Assembly: GCA_034401135.1 (NCBI GenBank)
Contig: JAWZSP010000003.1
Coordinates: 868,001-932,000, forward strand
DNA length: 64,000 nucleotides
From: Volutella citrinella
Taxonomy: Eukaryota; Ascomycota; Sordariomycetes; Hypocreales; Nectriaceae
Direction: 5' to 3'
The position numbers were made by a program, and so were the translations under genes. Below are positions 33,947 to 45,100 of this stretch, piece by piece; the first letter of the stretch is position 1; every line of letters starts with the position of its first letter. The notes under the pieces are model-generated. The model was not told the origin of the DNA. It made no database searches and was given only the letters and a program-made list of their open reading frames with translations.

Positions 33947-35284
33947 TCAGTGGAGCAGGATGTCATAACCATCCTTTGTGATCCTCACCTCCTCCTGCCC
34001 AAACCCGTACTTGCGCCGTATCAGCTCAAAGATGATGAGGCCCGCGCTTGTGCTCGGCACCTGGCGGATGGCGTTCCACCAGAAGCCGCGGTACAGCCAC
34101 CTCGACAGGCTCAGCCCCTCGGCGGCGGCCTCTGCCTGGCAGACGGCCAGCGACTCCTGGTAGGCGTGGTAGTAAGCGCGCAGCATGCGCCAGCGGCGGC
34201 GCGGCTTCTCGGGGTTGGCGGCCCGCGACGCCCGCATGCGCGCCGCCTTCTCGTCCAGGTCCTCGAGGTGGTCCCAGTGCTTGACCTGGAAGTGCGTGAG
34301 CGGGTGCAGCAGGACCTGCTGGGCGAAGGAGGCGCTGATGCCGGCGAAGAGAAGGAACATGGGCTCCAGCGCGTAGTGCGGGCGGATGAGCGTGATGCCC
34401 TCGCGCTGCGGGCGGTCGGCCGGGCGCTTCGTGGCGAGCAGGTCGACAATGTCCTCGGCCAGGCCGCCGTAGTACCACGTCACGAAGCGGTAGTAGCCCT
34501 GGGCCTTTACGTATTCAAAGGCGCTGAAGAAGACGGCGCTGCCGAGGCTGTCCTTGGCGAGGGAGAGGGTCCATCCGGCGAAGATGCCCCGGAGCCCGAT
34601 CTCCCGCAGCTTCTCGGCCCCGAAGGTCCACATGCTCCGGGGCTTGCCGGTGCCGTTGGAGGGAATGAGGTCCTTGTGATCGTAGCGGGCTTGCAGGGCG
34701 TCCAATGGCGCGGCCAAGACGCTCTGGAGGGCGCCCGCGAGAAGGCCGGCGGTAAATGTGTGCTGTGGTAGAGGCGGAGGGTAGACTCGTTTCCGCGCTT
34801 GGCCGCTCTCTTGGTGCAGGCGACCCAGGATCTGCAGATAGCTGGTGTACAAGACAGCACCGACGCCAATGTTCGCGATGAGAGGCGGCATGATTTGGTG
34901 GGGGATGATGCCCCAGCCCTGATGCCTGATAGCCGACGTCAAGACTCCCGGCGTCGTGCTCCTCATGAGCAGCCAGGCCTGCCTCGCGAGTCTGCTAAAG
35001 TGCGTAGCCGTTGGATCCAGTGCCAGCGCCTTCATGAGCACGTCCGTCCGCGCCTGGTGGATGGTCCTCGCATAGGCAAGGTAGTCGACCCGCGTGCGGA
35101 AGAAGGCCTTTGCCGGGGCGCGGAAGTAAAAGGCGACCAGTTGGGCACTCAGTGCGCGAACACCCGCCGCCGACGCTGCTGTCGCGGCATTGGTGCGCGG
35201 GTCCCGATCCGGTAAGCCGTCGGGGGGCAGCACCGGGAGCACGCCGGTTCGCGCATCCGGGACTTCATTGCGACGGATGGTCAT
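33947..35284 (-). CDS. Mitochondrial carrier-like protein
   Basis: Single 445-aa frame. It shows the broad layout of the mitochondrial carrier family: hydrophobic helices with Pro-containing kinks, TAGLLAGALQSVLAAPLDAL (about 175-195), GLRGIFAGWTLSLAKDSLG, MFLLFAGISASFAQQVLLHP and a last helix pair near WNAIRQVPSTSAGLIIFELI. The signature P-x-D/E-x-x-K/R is degenerate: APLDALQ has Gln in place of Lys/Arg, and HPLTHFQ has lost the acidic residue too. The extended N-terminus (about 100 aa) and an insertion between repeats make it longer than the usual 300 aa. Expected in the inner mitochondrial (or another organelle) membrane; substrate unknown. It appears to belong to a fungal-specific branch. 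Intronless. Confidence 0.85.
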   Translation of the reverse strand: MTIRRNEVPDARTGVLPVLPPDGLPDRDPRTNAATAASAAGVRALSAQLVAFYFRAPAKAFFRTRVDYLAYARTIHQARTDVLMKALALDPTATHFSRLARQAWLLMRSTTPGVLTSAIRHQGWGIIPHQIMPPLIANIGVGAVLYTSYLQILGRLHQESGQARKRVYPPPLPQHTFTAGLLAGALQSVLAAPLDALQARYDHKDLIPSNGTGKPRSMWTFGAEKLREIGLRGIFAGWTLSLAKDSLGSAVFFSAFEYVKAQGYYRFVTWYYGGLAEDIVDLLATKRPADRPQREGITLIRPHYALEPMFLLFAGISASFAQQVLLHPLTHFQVKHWDHLEDLDEKAARMRASRAANPEKPRRRWRMLRAYYHAYQESLAVCQAEAAAEGLSLSRWLYRGFWWNAIRQVPSTSAGLIIFELIRRKYGFGQEEVRITKDGYDILLH

Positions 35285-35852
35285 GGCGTTGGGCGATCCA
35301 TCGTGGATGAGGTTCTAGGCATCGTCGCCGATGTGAGATATTGGGGTTGCGACGCACAAGACTATTATGACTAAGCGTCCTGGGCCAGTGAGGATGCGGG
35401 ATGGATCGGACTGTCAAGCCGGGCTTACACATGACCACAATCCCTCAGGCTTCAATGCCCCTGGTGATGTCCATATCTTGGTCTAGTCAATATCGCTATA
35501 TGATCCAGTTGGATTCTGTTTTCGCAATTCACAACTTCTGTTTCACATCTTGGCCATGTCGCGCCTGGCTTAGAGCAAGATGTTGAACATCACCCTTGGT
35601 GGACGGACGCAAGTCATACAACACACAAGAAAGCCCACAGGACACATCTCTCATCGCAGAAGCAGCTTCGATTTCAACTGCCATATTCTAGATAGAACTT
35701 GCTAAAAGGAGTACGCCACCAGATGCTTTCCCACACCTAAAATCCAACACCGTCATTTGTCCGATGCGCCTTGTCTAATGGATATCTCTTTTTCTCATAG
35801 TGAAGTCCTTCGCTTCATTCACCATATCGATTCTCTCGAGCAGGGTCAACCC
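35285..35852. other. Intergenic, carrier promoter and ELP3 3' flank
   Basis: About 570 bp. Both flanking genes are on the minus strand, so this holds the carrier promoter and the 3' end of ELP3. No gene was seen. Confidence 0.45.
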
Positions 35853-37583
35853 CTACGGCCCCTGCTCTCGATCGTCCAGCCACTTGCTCATGTAAGGCCC
35901 GTCCAGCCAGAAGCCGAGCTTCTGGTAGTAGCTTCGCACGCCGACGCCGGAAATGACGCTAATCTTGTCGCTGCCGTGCTCCTCCCGCGCGATCCTCTCA
36001 GCCTCCTCCATGAGCAGCGTGCCAAAGCCCTGGTGCTGGAACTTGCGCGGGTCTCGGGCGTGCACCGGCACCGCGGTACCGTAGACGTGGAGCTCTCGGA
36101 CCATGCTTGTTGGCTGACCGATGAGCTCCTCGCGGTACGTGTACTTCTCTGTACACTTTCGCAGTCGCAGCAAGGCGACCAGGATGTCCTGCTTGGGGTC
36201 CTCGTAGGCTAGGAACGTCTCCCAACCTCCGTTTGCGACGTAGTCTCGTCGTACGAGCTCGATCTGGTTGGGCCTGATCTTGTTCTTGATTTCGTTAACA
36301 CCCACCTCCCGCGTTCGCACGTCTCGACAGGTCGTGCCAAAGTCTTTCATTCGAGCCAGGGCAAGTTCTCGTAGGTTGCCATTCTCCACACCAGATGTAA
36401 CCAGCGGCATTGGAATATCTCGTTGCACTCGGTAGATTCGGGTCCACGGGGGAATGAGAGCCATGATTCTCGCGACCAAATCGATCAGGCCGTTGGGTGT
36501 GTAGTTCTGGTACCGGCCTGTGCGCCACAGCTCGTACAGACCCGTTCCTCGAATGACGAGCGTGGGGTAGATTTTGAGACCATCAGTACGAAAAGCAGGG
36601 TTCTCAAAGTACTCGCGGAACTGCTCAATGTCGCGCTCCATTCCCACGTTGGGCAAGTCAGGCATCATATGGCTAACAACCTTGTAGCCTGCATCCTTGG
36701 CCAGGCAGAATGTCTCTGCAACAGCTGCCACCGTGTGTCCTCGGTTCGAGTCTCGCGCAACATCCTCGTAGAGAGACTGAACTCCCACTTCCAGACGGGT
36801 ACAGCCGTACCGCAGCATATCGGAAAGATGTGGTTGCAGACAATAGTCTGGTCGGGTCTCGATCGTGATACCGACACACTTGACGTTGCTCATCTCGCCG
36901 GCTTCGACAGCCTCATCGACATTGGTCGTCTGATATCCACTGAGGGCGTTGTGAAGCTGCGCAATAAATTCCTCCCGATATGACTCGGCCAGGGACATGA
37001 AGGTGCCGCCCATGATGATGTACTCGACCTTGTCGACCGAATGGCCCAGCGACTTGAGTTGGTCGACTCGTCCTCTAGCCTGCTCAAAGGGATCGTAGCG
37101 GGCGCGGATGGCGCGCATGGATGTGGGCTCGTAACCAGTGTATGACTGGGTGCTGTACTCGAAGTCGGAGTCGGGCCCGCCAGGGCAGTAGACGCAGATG
37201 TTACCGGTGTAGGCGATGTGAGGGCAGCGATGAGGCTTGCACATGACGGCGACGACGGCGATACCGGACGAGGTTCGAATGGGCTTCGCGACGAGTTTGG
37301 GCAGGATGTACTTTTTGTAGTGCTCGGGGATGGCGGCGATGATGGCCGTGAGCGGCGGAGTGTTCTTCAGCTTGTGCTTCTTGGCCAGCTTGTTGCGCAG
37401 CGCATTGAGGTTGACATCGCGCGACGGTTTGCCTGCCTGGGTGGCTTCGTGATCCTCAATGAGTGCGCTGGCGACGTCGGCGCAGCATCGAAGGAAACGC
37501 TCGCTCTCAGGTGCGAGCTCGCTACCACCCTTCTTCTTGGTAAGGGTCGTGGCCATCGTGGCCGTCACTGTCGCGGTTGCCAT
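35853..37583 (-). CDS. ELP3: ELP3, Elongator catalytic subunit
   Basis: 576 aa, intronless. The frame is open further upstream to 37754, but the Met at 37583 ([20 protein letters not shown]) fits the family's start and length (yeast 557 aa). The radical-SAM domain has the Fe-S cysteines C120, C130 and C133 in [17 protein letters not shown], then [18 protein letters not shown]. The C-terminal acetyltransferase domain has [20 protein letters not shown] (acetyl-CoA loop) and [18 protein letters not shown]. By family knowledge Elp3 makes the cm5-type modification of wobble uridine in tRNAs in the cytoplasm. All key residues are present. Confidence 0.98.
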   Translation of the reverse strand: MATATVTATMATTLTKKKGGSELAPESERFLRCCADVASALIEDHEATQAGKPSRDVNLNALRNKLAKKHKLKNTPPLTAIIAAIPEHYKKYILPKLVAKPIRTSSGIAVVAVMCKPHRCPHIAYTGNICVYCPGGPDSDFEYSTQSYTGYEPTSMRAIRARYDPFEQARGRVDQLKSLGHSVDKVEYIIMGGTFMSLAESYREEFIAQLHNALSGYQTTNVDEAVEAGEMSNVKCVGITIETRPDYCLQPHLSDMLRYGCTRLEVGVQSLYEDVARDSNRGHTVAAVAETFCLAKDAGYKVVSHMMPDLPNVGMERDIEQFREYFENPAFRTDGLKIYPTLVIRGTGLYELWRTGRYQNYTPNGLIDLVARIMALIPPWTRIYRVQRDIPMPLVTSGVENGNLRELALARMKDFGTTCRDVRTREVGVNEIKNKIRPNQIELVRRDYVANGGWETFLAYEDPKQDILVALLRLRKCTEKYTYREELIGQPTSMVRELHVYGTAVPVHARDPRKFQHQGFGTLLMEEAERIAREEHGSDKISVISGVGVRSYYQKLGFWLDGPYMSKWLDDREQGP

Positions 37584-38148
37584 GGCTGCTTGGCCAGGTC
37601 GCGATCGAGGGTGCGGATCTTTTGCTTTTCGGGGTAATCGGGGTTTCGTGTTCTCACAGAGGCGAGAATCGTGGTCGGAATATGGCCGGTGAGTCAATCG
37701 TGGAATAAGAAGTTCTGAAGAGATCTTCGCCAGATCTGCCCCGCGATTTCGCACAGAGCGATAGATTTTTAGTGGGGCGCATCTTCGGCCATCGCCATCA
37801 CGTGCTCCAATGATGTAGGATCAATTACACTACAATAGAGGAATGAATCTGAGATGAACCCAGCTCTTGTGTGATTTCTTTACAAGTTTGTGGTTGACGC
37901 GTGGACCTTTCGGAACTAAGAAATCGTATCTATATGTTTCTTTTTCATCATGTTGATCATAATTTTTAGTGATCCAAGAGCGGCAGTTCGGTCGCGGCAG
38001 GGTGGACGGACGCACCAACGATTACAAAGTCGGCACCCCATTTGGTTGGGTTCATAGGAATGCAGTCGCGGAAGACTACTCGGAACCTTCATGTTCAGTA
38101 TCCACTGAGCAAAATAAAGCCATGTTCCTGTTTCTTGGCAGAGTGTCT
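37584..38148. other. Intergenic, ELP3 promoter and sulfatase 3' flank
   Basis: 565 bp. The first 170 bp upstream of the ELP3 ATG are in an open frame but unlikely to be coding. No other gene was seen. Confidence 0.45.
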
Positions 38149-40359
38149 CTACAGCGTCTTAGCTGCCGCATCTGGGCCTTCCCTCGGTATCACCAAGCCA
38201 ATGTCTTTGTCACTAAGAACATAGACACTCTTCATCAGCTCCCCAATCGATGCATGCCGCTGCTCCTTGCCACCAGCGGGTTTCTCGTTCCTCGGGATGC
38301 TAATGGGGCTGAATTTGCTAGTCTCCCAATTGTTTGTGGGCTGCCTGAAGGCTTTGCCGAGGCCGTTCTCGGCCCCCGGAGGATAGAATGGCTGCTCGTT
38401 ATCTTCATCTTGGTATTGCATGCACTTTCCAAAGTGAACATTGGGCAGAGAAGCGAAGAAGCCGTCGTATGCAGGATCCATCGCAGAATCCAATGACTTG
38501 ACTCGCCGTTTGGCGTCTGGAGGCTGCAGGACTGACCATGGGTCGCGGCAGCTGTTTCCGGTGCATGACTTGGTGACTAGGAGAAGTGCATTGAGTCGGT
38601 TGAGCAATCTCTGGTGCTCTGGCTTGACGCTACCACGCGCGAGATTATTGATTTCCCAAGGGTCGGCCTTCAATTATTTATTTAGCGGTTTACTCCCCCT
38701 CTCTCATTGTGCGGGGAAGTGTAAGTGACTTACGGTGGTGTTGTACAGCTCCAGCTCGTTTGTGCACCAGGAAAGAAACATCCAGGAGCTCTCCTCCGAC
38801 ACGATACGCAAGGATTTGTAGCTGTTATTCGCGAGGAGGGTGCCTTGATAGTTGGGGATTTCGACAATTTTGTCGCCCCAGAACTCGATATTGAGAATCT
38901 CCTTCGAGGATCCAACCTGGGACTTCTTTTTCGGGTATGGGTTCTTCCACTCAGAAAGAAGACTGCGGCCGTCAAAAAGCTCAGGCCAGTCCTTTTTTGG
39001 CAAACCCATAATGTCAAGGAAAGTAGGTGCAAAGTCGAGGTGAGCACTGGCGCCCTTGGACACCACGCCACGGGGTATACCAGGACCCCGGACGACCATA
39101 GGGAGGTTGGTGTCTTGGATGTAGGGAGTAGCCTTGCCAGCCGGGAGGCGATGCGCTCCGATGTGGTAGCCGTTATCGGTGGTGAAAATAACTGGCCATT
39201 TAATTAGCACGGGGTGAGACACCTGGATGTATTGTCACTGACTGTAAGTGTTGTCAATTGCTTTCTTGTCCTTGAGCATGCTGACCACATCATCAATAAT
39301 CTCGTCAACTCCTTGGATGGACTGGATTCTGCGGCGATACAATTCATCGGCCTGCGCCTCAGAGGATTCGTTCATCCGCGGCGCATCCTTCAGATACACA
39401 CTCTTGCCCTTCTGGATGTCATCAGAAGGGTTCCAGTTGTCAAACCGGGGTGCGGCCAGGCCGGGAAACATTTCCGAGTGTCGAGCTTGAGGCTGGGGAG
39501 GATTTGCATTCGCAACATGGGGGGCATATGGCATGATGGCGAGGAAGAAGGGATCTTGCTCGTCCAGGAGATGCTCAAGGCGGGCAAGCCTGTCGGATAA
39601 TTAGAAACAGGTCCTGGGCGTGTAGAATGCATTCACTGCGCACGCACGATTTGATCCTAACCACATCCGTGCTGTGGAAGCCGCGATACTGAACTGGGCG
39701 CTGTCCATTCTCGGACATGACAACATTGTTGTAGTCATTAATATATGGCTCCAACTGCGATACGGTGAGCGGGATATTCCGATATTTTAGGTGCAGGCAT
39801 ACCAATGAATCCACATGGTCCCAGCCCCGGGGTGGGATGTGGTAGTTTGCAGTGCTGTAGCCATTTAAAAACTTGCCGACATCTATTGCTGTCAGAGTGC
39901 AAACCTCAAGTCTTAGTTAGCAACGCACATTCCGCCTTGTACCCAGCTTTCTTGATCCAGTGAGGGAGGTAGTTCATATCCTCCCCGGCGATTCTCCATT
40001 TGTCGTAATTGCCGCTACATATACTGATGAGATCATGCCACTTTCAAGCGATGAGGAACTTCTTACCCAGGTGGTCGAACATGAGTAATGTTTGTCGAGT
40101 GTGCAGCTTGGCCCCTGAGAAAGCTTGCCCTCGAGGGACAACAGTTGGCGACTGTGCCGTAATGGTTCGTGACATCGACGCCCTGGCGAACAAGGTGTCT
40201 CTGGAGAGCCGGCATGTACTCGAGAGAGTTCAGCTTTCGGTCTTGGTCGTCACTCATGATGAAGACAATGTTGGGCTTTCGGGAGCCGGCTTGTCCAGCC
40301 AGGCCAGGATCGGCCAGGGCCAGAATGGCGGCCAGGGCATAGTGGTGCAAATTCTTCAT
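38149..40359 (-). CDS. Secreted sulfatase (arylsulfatase family)
   Basis: Seven exons: 40359-40067, 40014-39929, 39882-39803, 39754-39648, 39589-39243, 39191-38734, 38667-38149, giving 629 aa. Introns are 46-66 bp and all keep frame. Residues 1-24 are a signal peptide (YALAAILALADPGLAG). Metal-binding residues are in IVFIMSDDQD (31-40). The sulfatase signature CCPSRASFLRGQAAH begins at Cys73, the residue converted to formylglycine in active enzymes. YVGKFLNGY, IMPYAPHV and IFTTDNGYHIGAH (metal-binding Asp-Asn) follow, with RGPGIPRG after them. The protein is therefore likely to be active and exported, releasing sulfate from sulfate esters. In related fungi such genes respond to sulfur limitation; this is not visible here. 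Conversion of Cys73 needs a formylglycine-generating activity elsewhere in the genome. Confidence 0.92.
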
Positions 40360-42169
40360 GCTTTTTTGACAATTATGTCAGTGGATAGGATAAAACACAT
40401 GGTTTCATAGCCATTCAAGTTGCATTGGCCATGCCACTTTATACTCGTGGATTCAAGGACTAGTCGATTGCTCCAAGCTGTTTATCGGGTGTCGGCGGTC
40501 CCGGATCTCTTCCCCGCAATTCGGATGCTTCCCCGGGTTGCCAAGTCGTAGCTTGGAACTGGGCAATATCCCCGCAGTTCGATATTGAATCTGGAGCCCC
40601 AGATTGGGTCGGAAACCGGGGAACAGGACTACTAGCTAAAATGTACGCAATGACCACGATACAGTACACTCGGTACGTCCGGATATCGGCGATCCCGGCT
40701 CGCCAAACGCCGCAAGGCCGAGCGCTAGAACTTCCTCTCGAGTGATAAACGAGCTGAACAGCCAGCCAGGAGGCTAATACGTCGTTCTTTCCGCTCTTGT
40801 GGAAAGTTTAGAGCGTATGCATATTAGAAAAAGTTCCTTCGCCGGCCCCAGAGCAAGATGGATTTCCGTCCCTGGCTGGACAAGAGAGACATGATATACT
40901 CGGCACGCAAAGTGTCGTTCGTTCCTTGTGATACTTGGGAAATATCGTTCAATGGGGCCCCAATGTTCTACTCCGTAACAAGGAAGGGAATGCGGCTGCG
41001 TCTCCTTGCCATTCTCCATCACACCAAAACAGCAAATGCACCATCTTTGCTAGGCCATGCCAACTATTCGCCAATACATTATTATTATTATTCTAAAAAG
41101 ATGAGCGATTTTTGCACAGTATGTGAGGCCTTCAAGCCAGAATGTGGACATACATCTCTAGATAGATAACATTGCTAGGGAAGTTGGGCGAAGTCTCTGC
41201 CCTGGCCCCGTTGACCATGCAACGCGGCAAACATGGTGAACCTAGCCATGTCCGCTCTATTAGGCCCATGACCAACTCACTGTATTGGCTAGAGTAAAAA
41301 GGCATTCCCCCAACTACTATGTACTACGGCGCCATTTTAATTTGCACAGATCCACGTCTCTCATTAACTCGATAGGTGTTGGCGACAGACATGATCTCAC
41401 CCGAAATCCGGACATAGGCATTGTTGGCTTTAGGGGATGCCAGGCAGACACTCGAAACATGATACGGTAGTCGACTTCTTGGTAAGCCTGCAGCGGCCTC
41501 CGCACGTTTTCTATGCGGTTGAAGTGGAAAAGCATCCTTTCATTCATTCGCATTGGCCATCGCAGAAGGCTGGGTCGGTGCCGGCTGAGCAGCCCAAGGT
41601 GGATGTCCTCTCGTCGACGGCATCCATTTATTTTCACAGCCGTGTCCGGGCAAGATGTAATGGCTGGATATTCTGTTATTGTATGTGGTCGCGGTCCGCC
41701 TCTGGGATAGGAAACAATTACCCCTTGCGAGACGAGCGAGTTATTCGGTGGCATCGGCTGTTTAAACTGCTGCGTTCAAGCCTCTGCATGGTTTCCTACT
41801 TGCTCTTCATTGGACGCTGCGTACATGCTCATGAGCTCCATCGGGCAGCAAGTTTGGCTTCTCTCCGTCCCCGTCTCCTTGGATGTTGTCGCTACCGATG
41901 AGGGCTTCTGCATCTCACCGAGAGACTGGATCTGGTGCAAACCTGTCCTTGCACGCTGTTTTTACCTTTCAATTTCATTTGTAATTTTGCATGGCACAGG
42001 TTCAATGCCGAGTTCAGCTAGGCTACTTTCGATATGCAAACAATCTTCTCAACGCCTTTTTGATGGTTTTACGGCCCCTCTCTTGCGCGAATCTCTGCCG
42101 GGTATCAGGGTGTTTCTGTGTCGGCACCAACTCCAGGGAAGCATTCAAACCGCTGCCCTCAGGTTCTTG
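40360..42169. other. Intergenic, sulfatase promoter and NLR 3' flank
   Basis: 1.8 kb with no supportable gene. Both neighbours are on the minus strand. It contains one TACTCCGTA motif (40969-40977) and a short ATTATT run (41081-41091). Confidence 0.5.
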
Positions 42170-45100
42170 CTAATCTTCGCTGTCAAGGGCTTCATTCCCC
42201 TTCCCATCTTCTGTCAAGTACCGGAGCCACCGCTCCGAAACCAGACGCGTTGGATGGTTCTCACGGTAGACCAATTTCTGAATACCTACGACGTGTTCGA
42301 TCATCTCCATTGCTCTCTGGTTTTGCCCACATTCATAGTAGGCCCTTGCGAGCTCGTGTTGTGAGGTAAGTCGGTCTGGGTGGTCCTCTCTAAGGGTTTT
42401 CCTTTCAATAGCTACGACTTGCTCCAGTAGCTTGACTGCCTCTTGGGTCTGCCCGTTTTCAAGGTAGGCCCTTGCGAGCTCGTGTTGTGAGGCAAGTCGG
42501 TCTGGGTGGTCCTCTCTAAGGGCTTTCTCTTGAATAGCTACAACTTGCTCTAGCAGCTTGATTGCCTCTTGGGTCTGCCCGTTTTCAAGGTAGGCCCCTG
42601 CGAGCTGGTATTGTGAGTTAAGTCGGCTTGGGTGGTCCTCTCTAAGGGCTTTCTCTTGAATAGCTACAACTTGCTCTAGCAGCTTGATTGCCTCTTGGGT
42701 CTGCCCGTTTATAAGGTAGGCCCCTGCGAGCTCGTGTTGTGAGGCAAGTCGGCTTGGGTGGTCCTCTCTAAGGGCTTTCTCTTGAATAGCTACAACTTGC
42801 TCTAGCAGCTTGACTGCCTCTTGGGTCTGCCCGTTTATAAGGTAGGCCCCTGCGAGCTCGTGTTGTGAGGCAAGTCGGTCTGGGTGGTCCTTCCTTAGAA
42901 CTCGCTCTCGAATTGCCACCAGAGGTTGTAAGACAGCGATGCTCTCCAATGCCTTGCCATCTAATATCAGGGCCGAACCTAATTCCTGGAGAAGTTCCAA
43001 TCGTTGTTCATCTGTCTCATCAAGGCTAAGGTTGCTCGACGCCAGGCCTCGCCGCAAAATGTCTACCGCTTCTCTCGGGCGGCCATCACGGTATAAGCAG
43101 ACACCAACTCTTGTAAACAATTCATATTGTTCATTGATGTCGTTTTCATCGCAGAGGTGCAAAACCTTGATCGCATGGGGCATGTATTCCCTCGAAGTGG
43201 CGATTAGGTCCCAATCGCCGTCTGGAAATATGCGCGCGAGGTGCACGATCGCATCCTGCTTTCCCTGCCGTAATAGACTTTCATGATGACGAAGCCATTC
43301 TTGTGCGGCCATGTGGACCAGGCTGTGCATGTCGTAGATTGGCACATCGTCCCGTTCCGCCAAAAAGGAGTAGGCGCACAGCGTGCCCGTCGACGAAACC
43401 AAATGCTCTTCTGATCCGTCCTCTGGCCGCGGAAGCATGGAATGGGGAATTCCCTTCGGCTCGATTCGAGATATGAACTGTAGTAATGATGCCGCCCAAG
43501 GGTCGTTTCTCTTGATCTGGTCAAAAGACACCATCCATGTCGATGCGACGGCATTCCTCGATTGCTTGTGCCTGAACATGTCGCTAAATTCGTTTCCCAT
43601 CAACCGCATGACTTCAAACTCCTTTCCACGGAGGAGACCTAGATACGTTGTGATTGAAAAGCTTTTCCGGTTCAGATACGCTGCGGCCTGTGTCAAGGCC
43701 AAGGGGATGTAGGCTAGCCTCTCAAGAAGCTCGTGTGCCAACTCCCTGTTGTCTAGCAATTCCTTCCGATGAAGCTTAGCTCGCATGAGCTCCATGGCTT
43801 CAGGCTCGTCCATCTCCTCGAGTTGCATCTGAAGTCCATTTTGTGCGGCGATGCCAGACACTTCTGACGTTCGTGTTGTCACCAAAATCCGGCCGTCGTC
43901 TTTTTGGGGCAATGCATGAAGCAAGCCAGGTCTGTCTTCGGATCCCTTCATGAGGCTGAGATCATCCGCATTGTCCACAACTAGGAGCCAAGGTCCAGTG
44001 TCTTCAGAGGCTAGAGATTCGTTCACAATTTCGGTAAAATCTTCATGCTCCTTTGCGGAAATGCCCAGGCACTTGGCGATTTGTTGGTATGACTGCTCGA
44101 TGGTGGCGGCACTCAGCGCAGTTATCCAATAAATCGAGTGATCTTGTCGCACCCTTTTCATCTCATGCGCAAACCGAAGCGCCATTTGTGTTTTGCCAAC
44201 GCCGCCCAGGCCGTGAATGGCGACAACATTGTAGTCATCCTCGCCGAAGAAAGCCTCGAAGATGTCTTGTAGCTTCTTAGTCCGGCCCACAAACTTTTTG
44301 TTTTCCGGGAATGGTATCGAATACTGGGCTCGTCGGGTAGCTAGAACCATAATTAGTTGTGCTGTGTTGTTGTAGATCAAAGTAACATACATTGAGGTTG
44401 CGCAAGCTTCGCGTAATACTCCTGTCTTCAGTCAGTGATCACGGATACTTTGCTCACTCCTTGACATTCAGTCTTACTTTGACTTCACACTCAAATTGCA
44501 ATTCAGTAAACTCTGTTTATTCATGCTGATTAGCCATGGATCCTTTTTATCGAGGGAATTCAGTTGTACGGACCCAGTTTCCGCTTCATGTTGTCGATGC
44601 AGCCCCGTAGTTTCACTCTTTGTTCCTGGCCGTTGAGATAGCCATGGGTGGCAATTTTTATCCTGAGTTGTTCATCGTACTCGGCCAGCCCAACTTCTTG
44701 CAATCCCTGGTCTACGTTGAAGCGGAAGTACTGGTTGTTCACGTATTGCTGGCTCCATCTGGCGATGAAGCTGGCAGCGGTCGTCTCCGTCTCAGTCGCG
44801 ATGGCGGCTAGCGATTTGGCAAATTTGTCGGCGCGTTCCTCTATGTCTTTCAACCCTGGATTCCCCGTGCCGATAGAGATCAAGCATTTGACTTGCGACT
44901 GCAATTGTCGGGTCTGGGCACACCAGATGTCACTCGCCTCGCGCTCCATCTCATCGACAGGGTTGTTAGCCCCAAGGGCGCCGTCGACAAATTTCATGCC
45001 CTCAATAGATACATCCTCAAAAAAAGTAGATGCAGCAGATGTTGCGAGGGCGGCTTCACTGATCGTGGGCGACACAATGTTGACCTGTCCGTCCACGTCG

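Noticed and set aside
33950..34771. 273-codon frame, plus strand
   Set aside because: Antisense to the mitochondrial carrier-like gene, which has clear family features.
37584..37754. 57-residue N-terminal extension of ELP3
   Set aside because: Family start and length fit the Met at 37583; the extension is basic, Pro/Arg-rich and probably leader sequence.
41810..42364. 184-codon frame, plus strand
   Set aside because: Overlaps the 3' end of the NLR in antisense and has no protein-like features of its own.
42340..42925. Regular direct repeats resembling a CRISPR array
   Set aside because: The 126-bp units have no spacer structure; they encode TPR units in an intact eukaryotic gene.
44140..44392. 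Separate NB-ARC gene starting MYVTLIYNN
   Set aside because: That start lies in an intron; splicing from the patatin part gives one continuous NLR.
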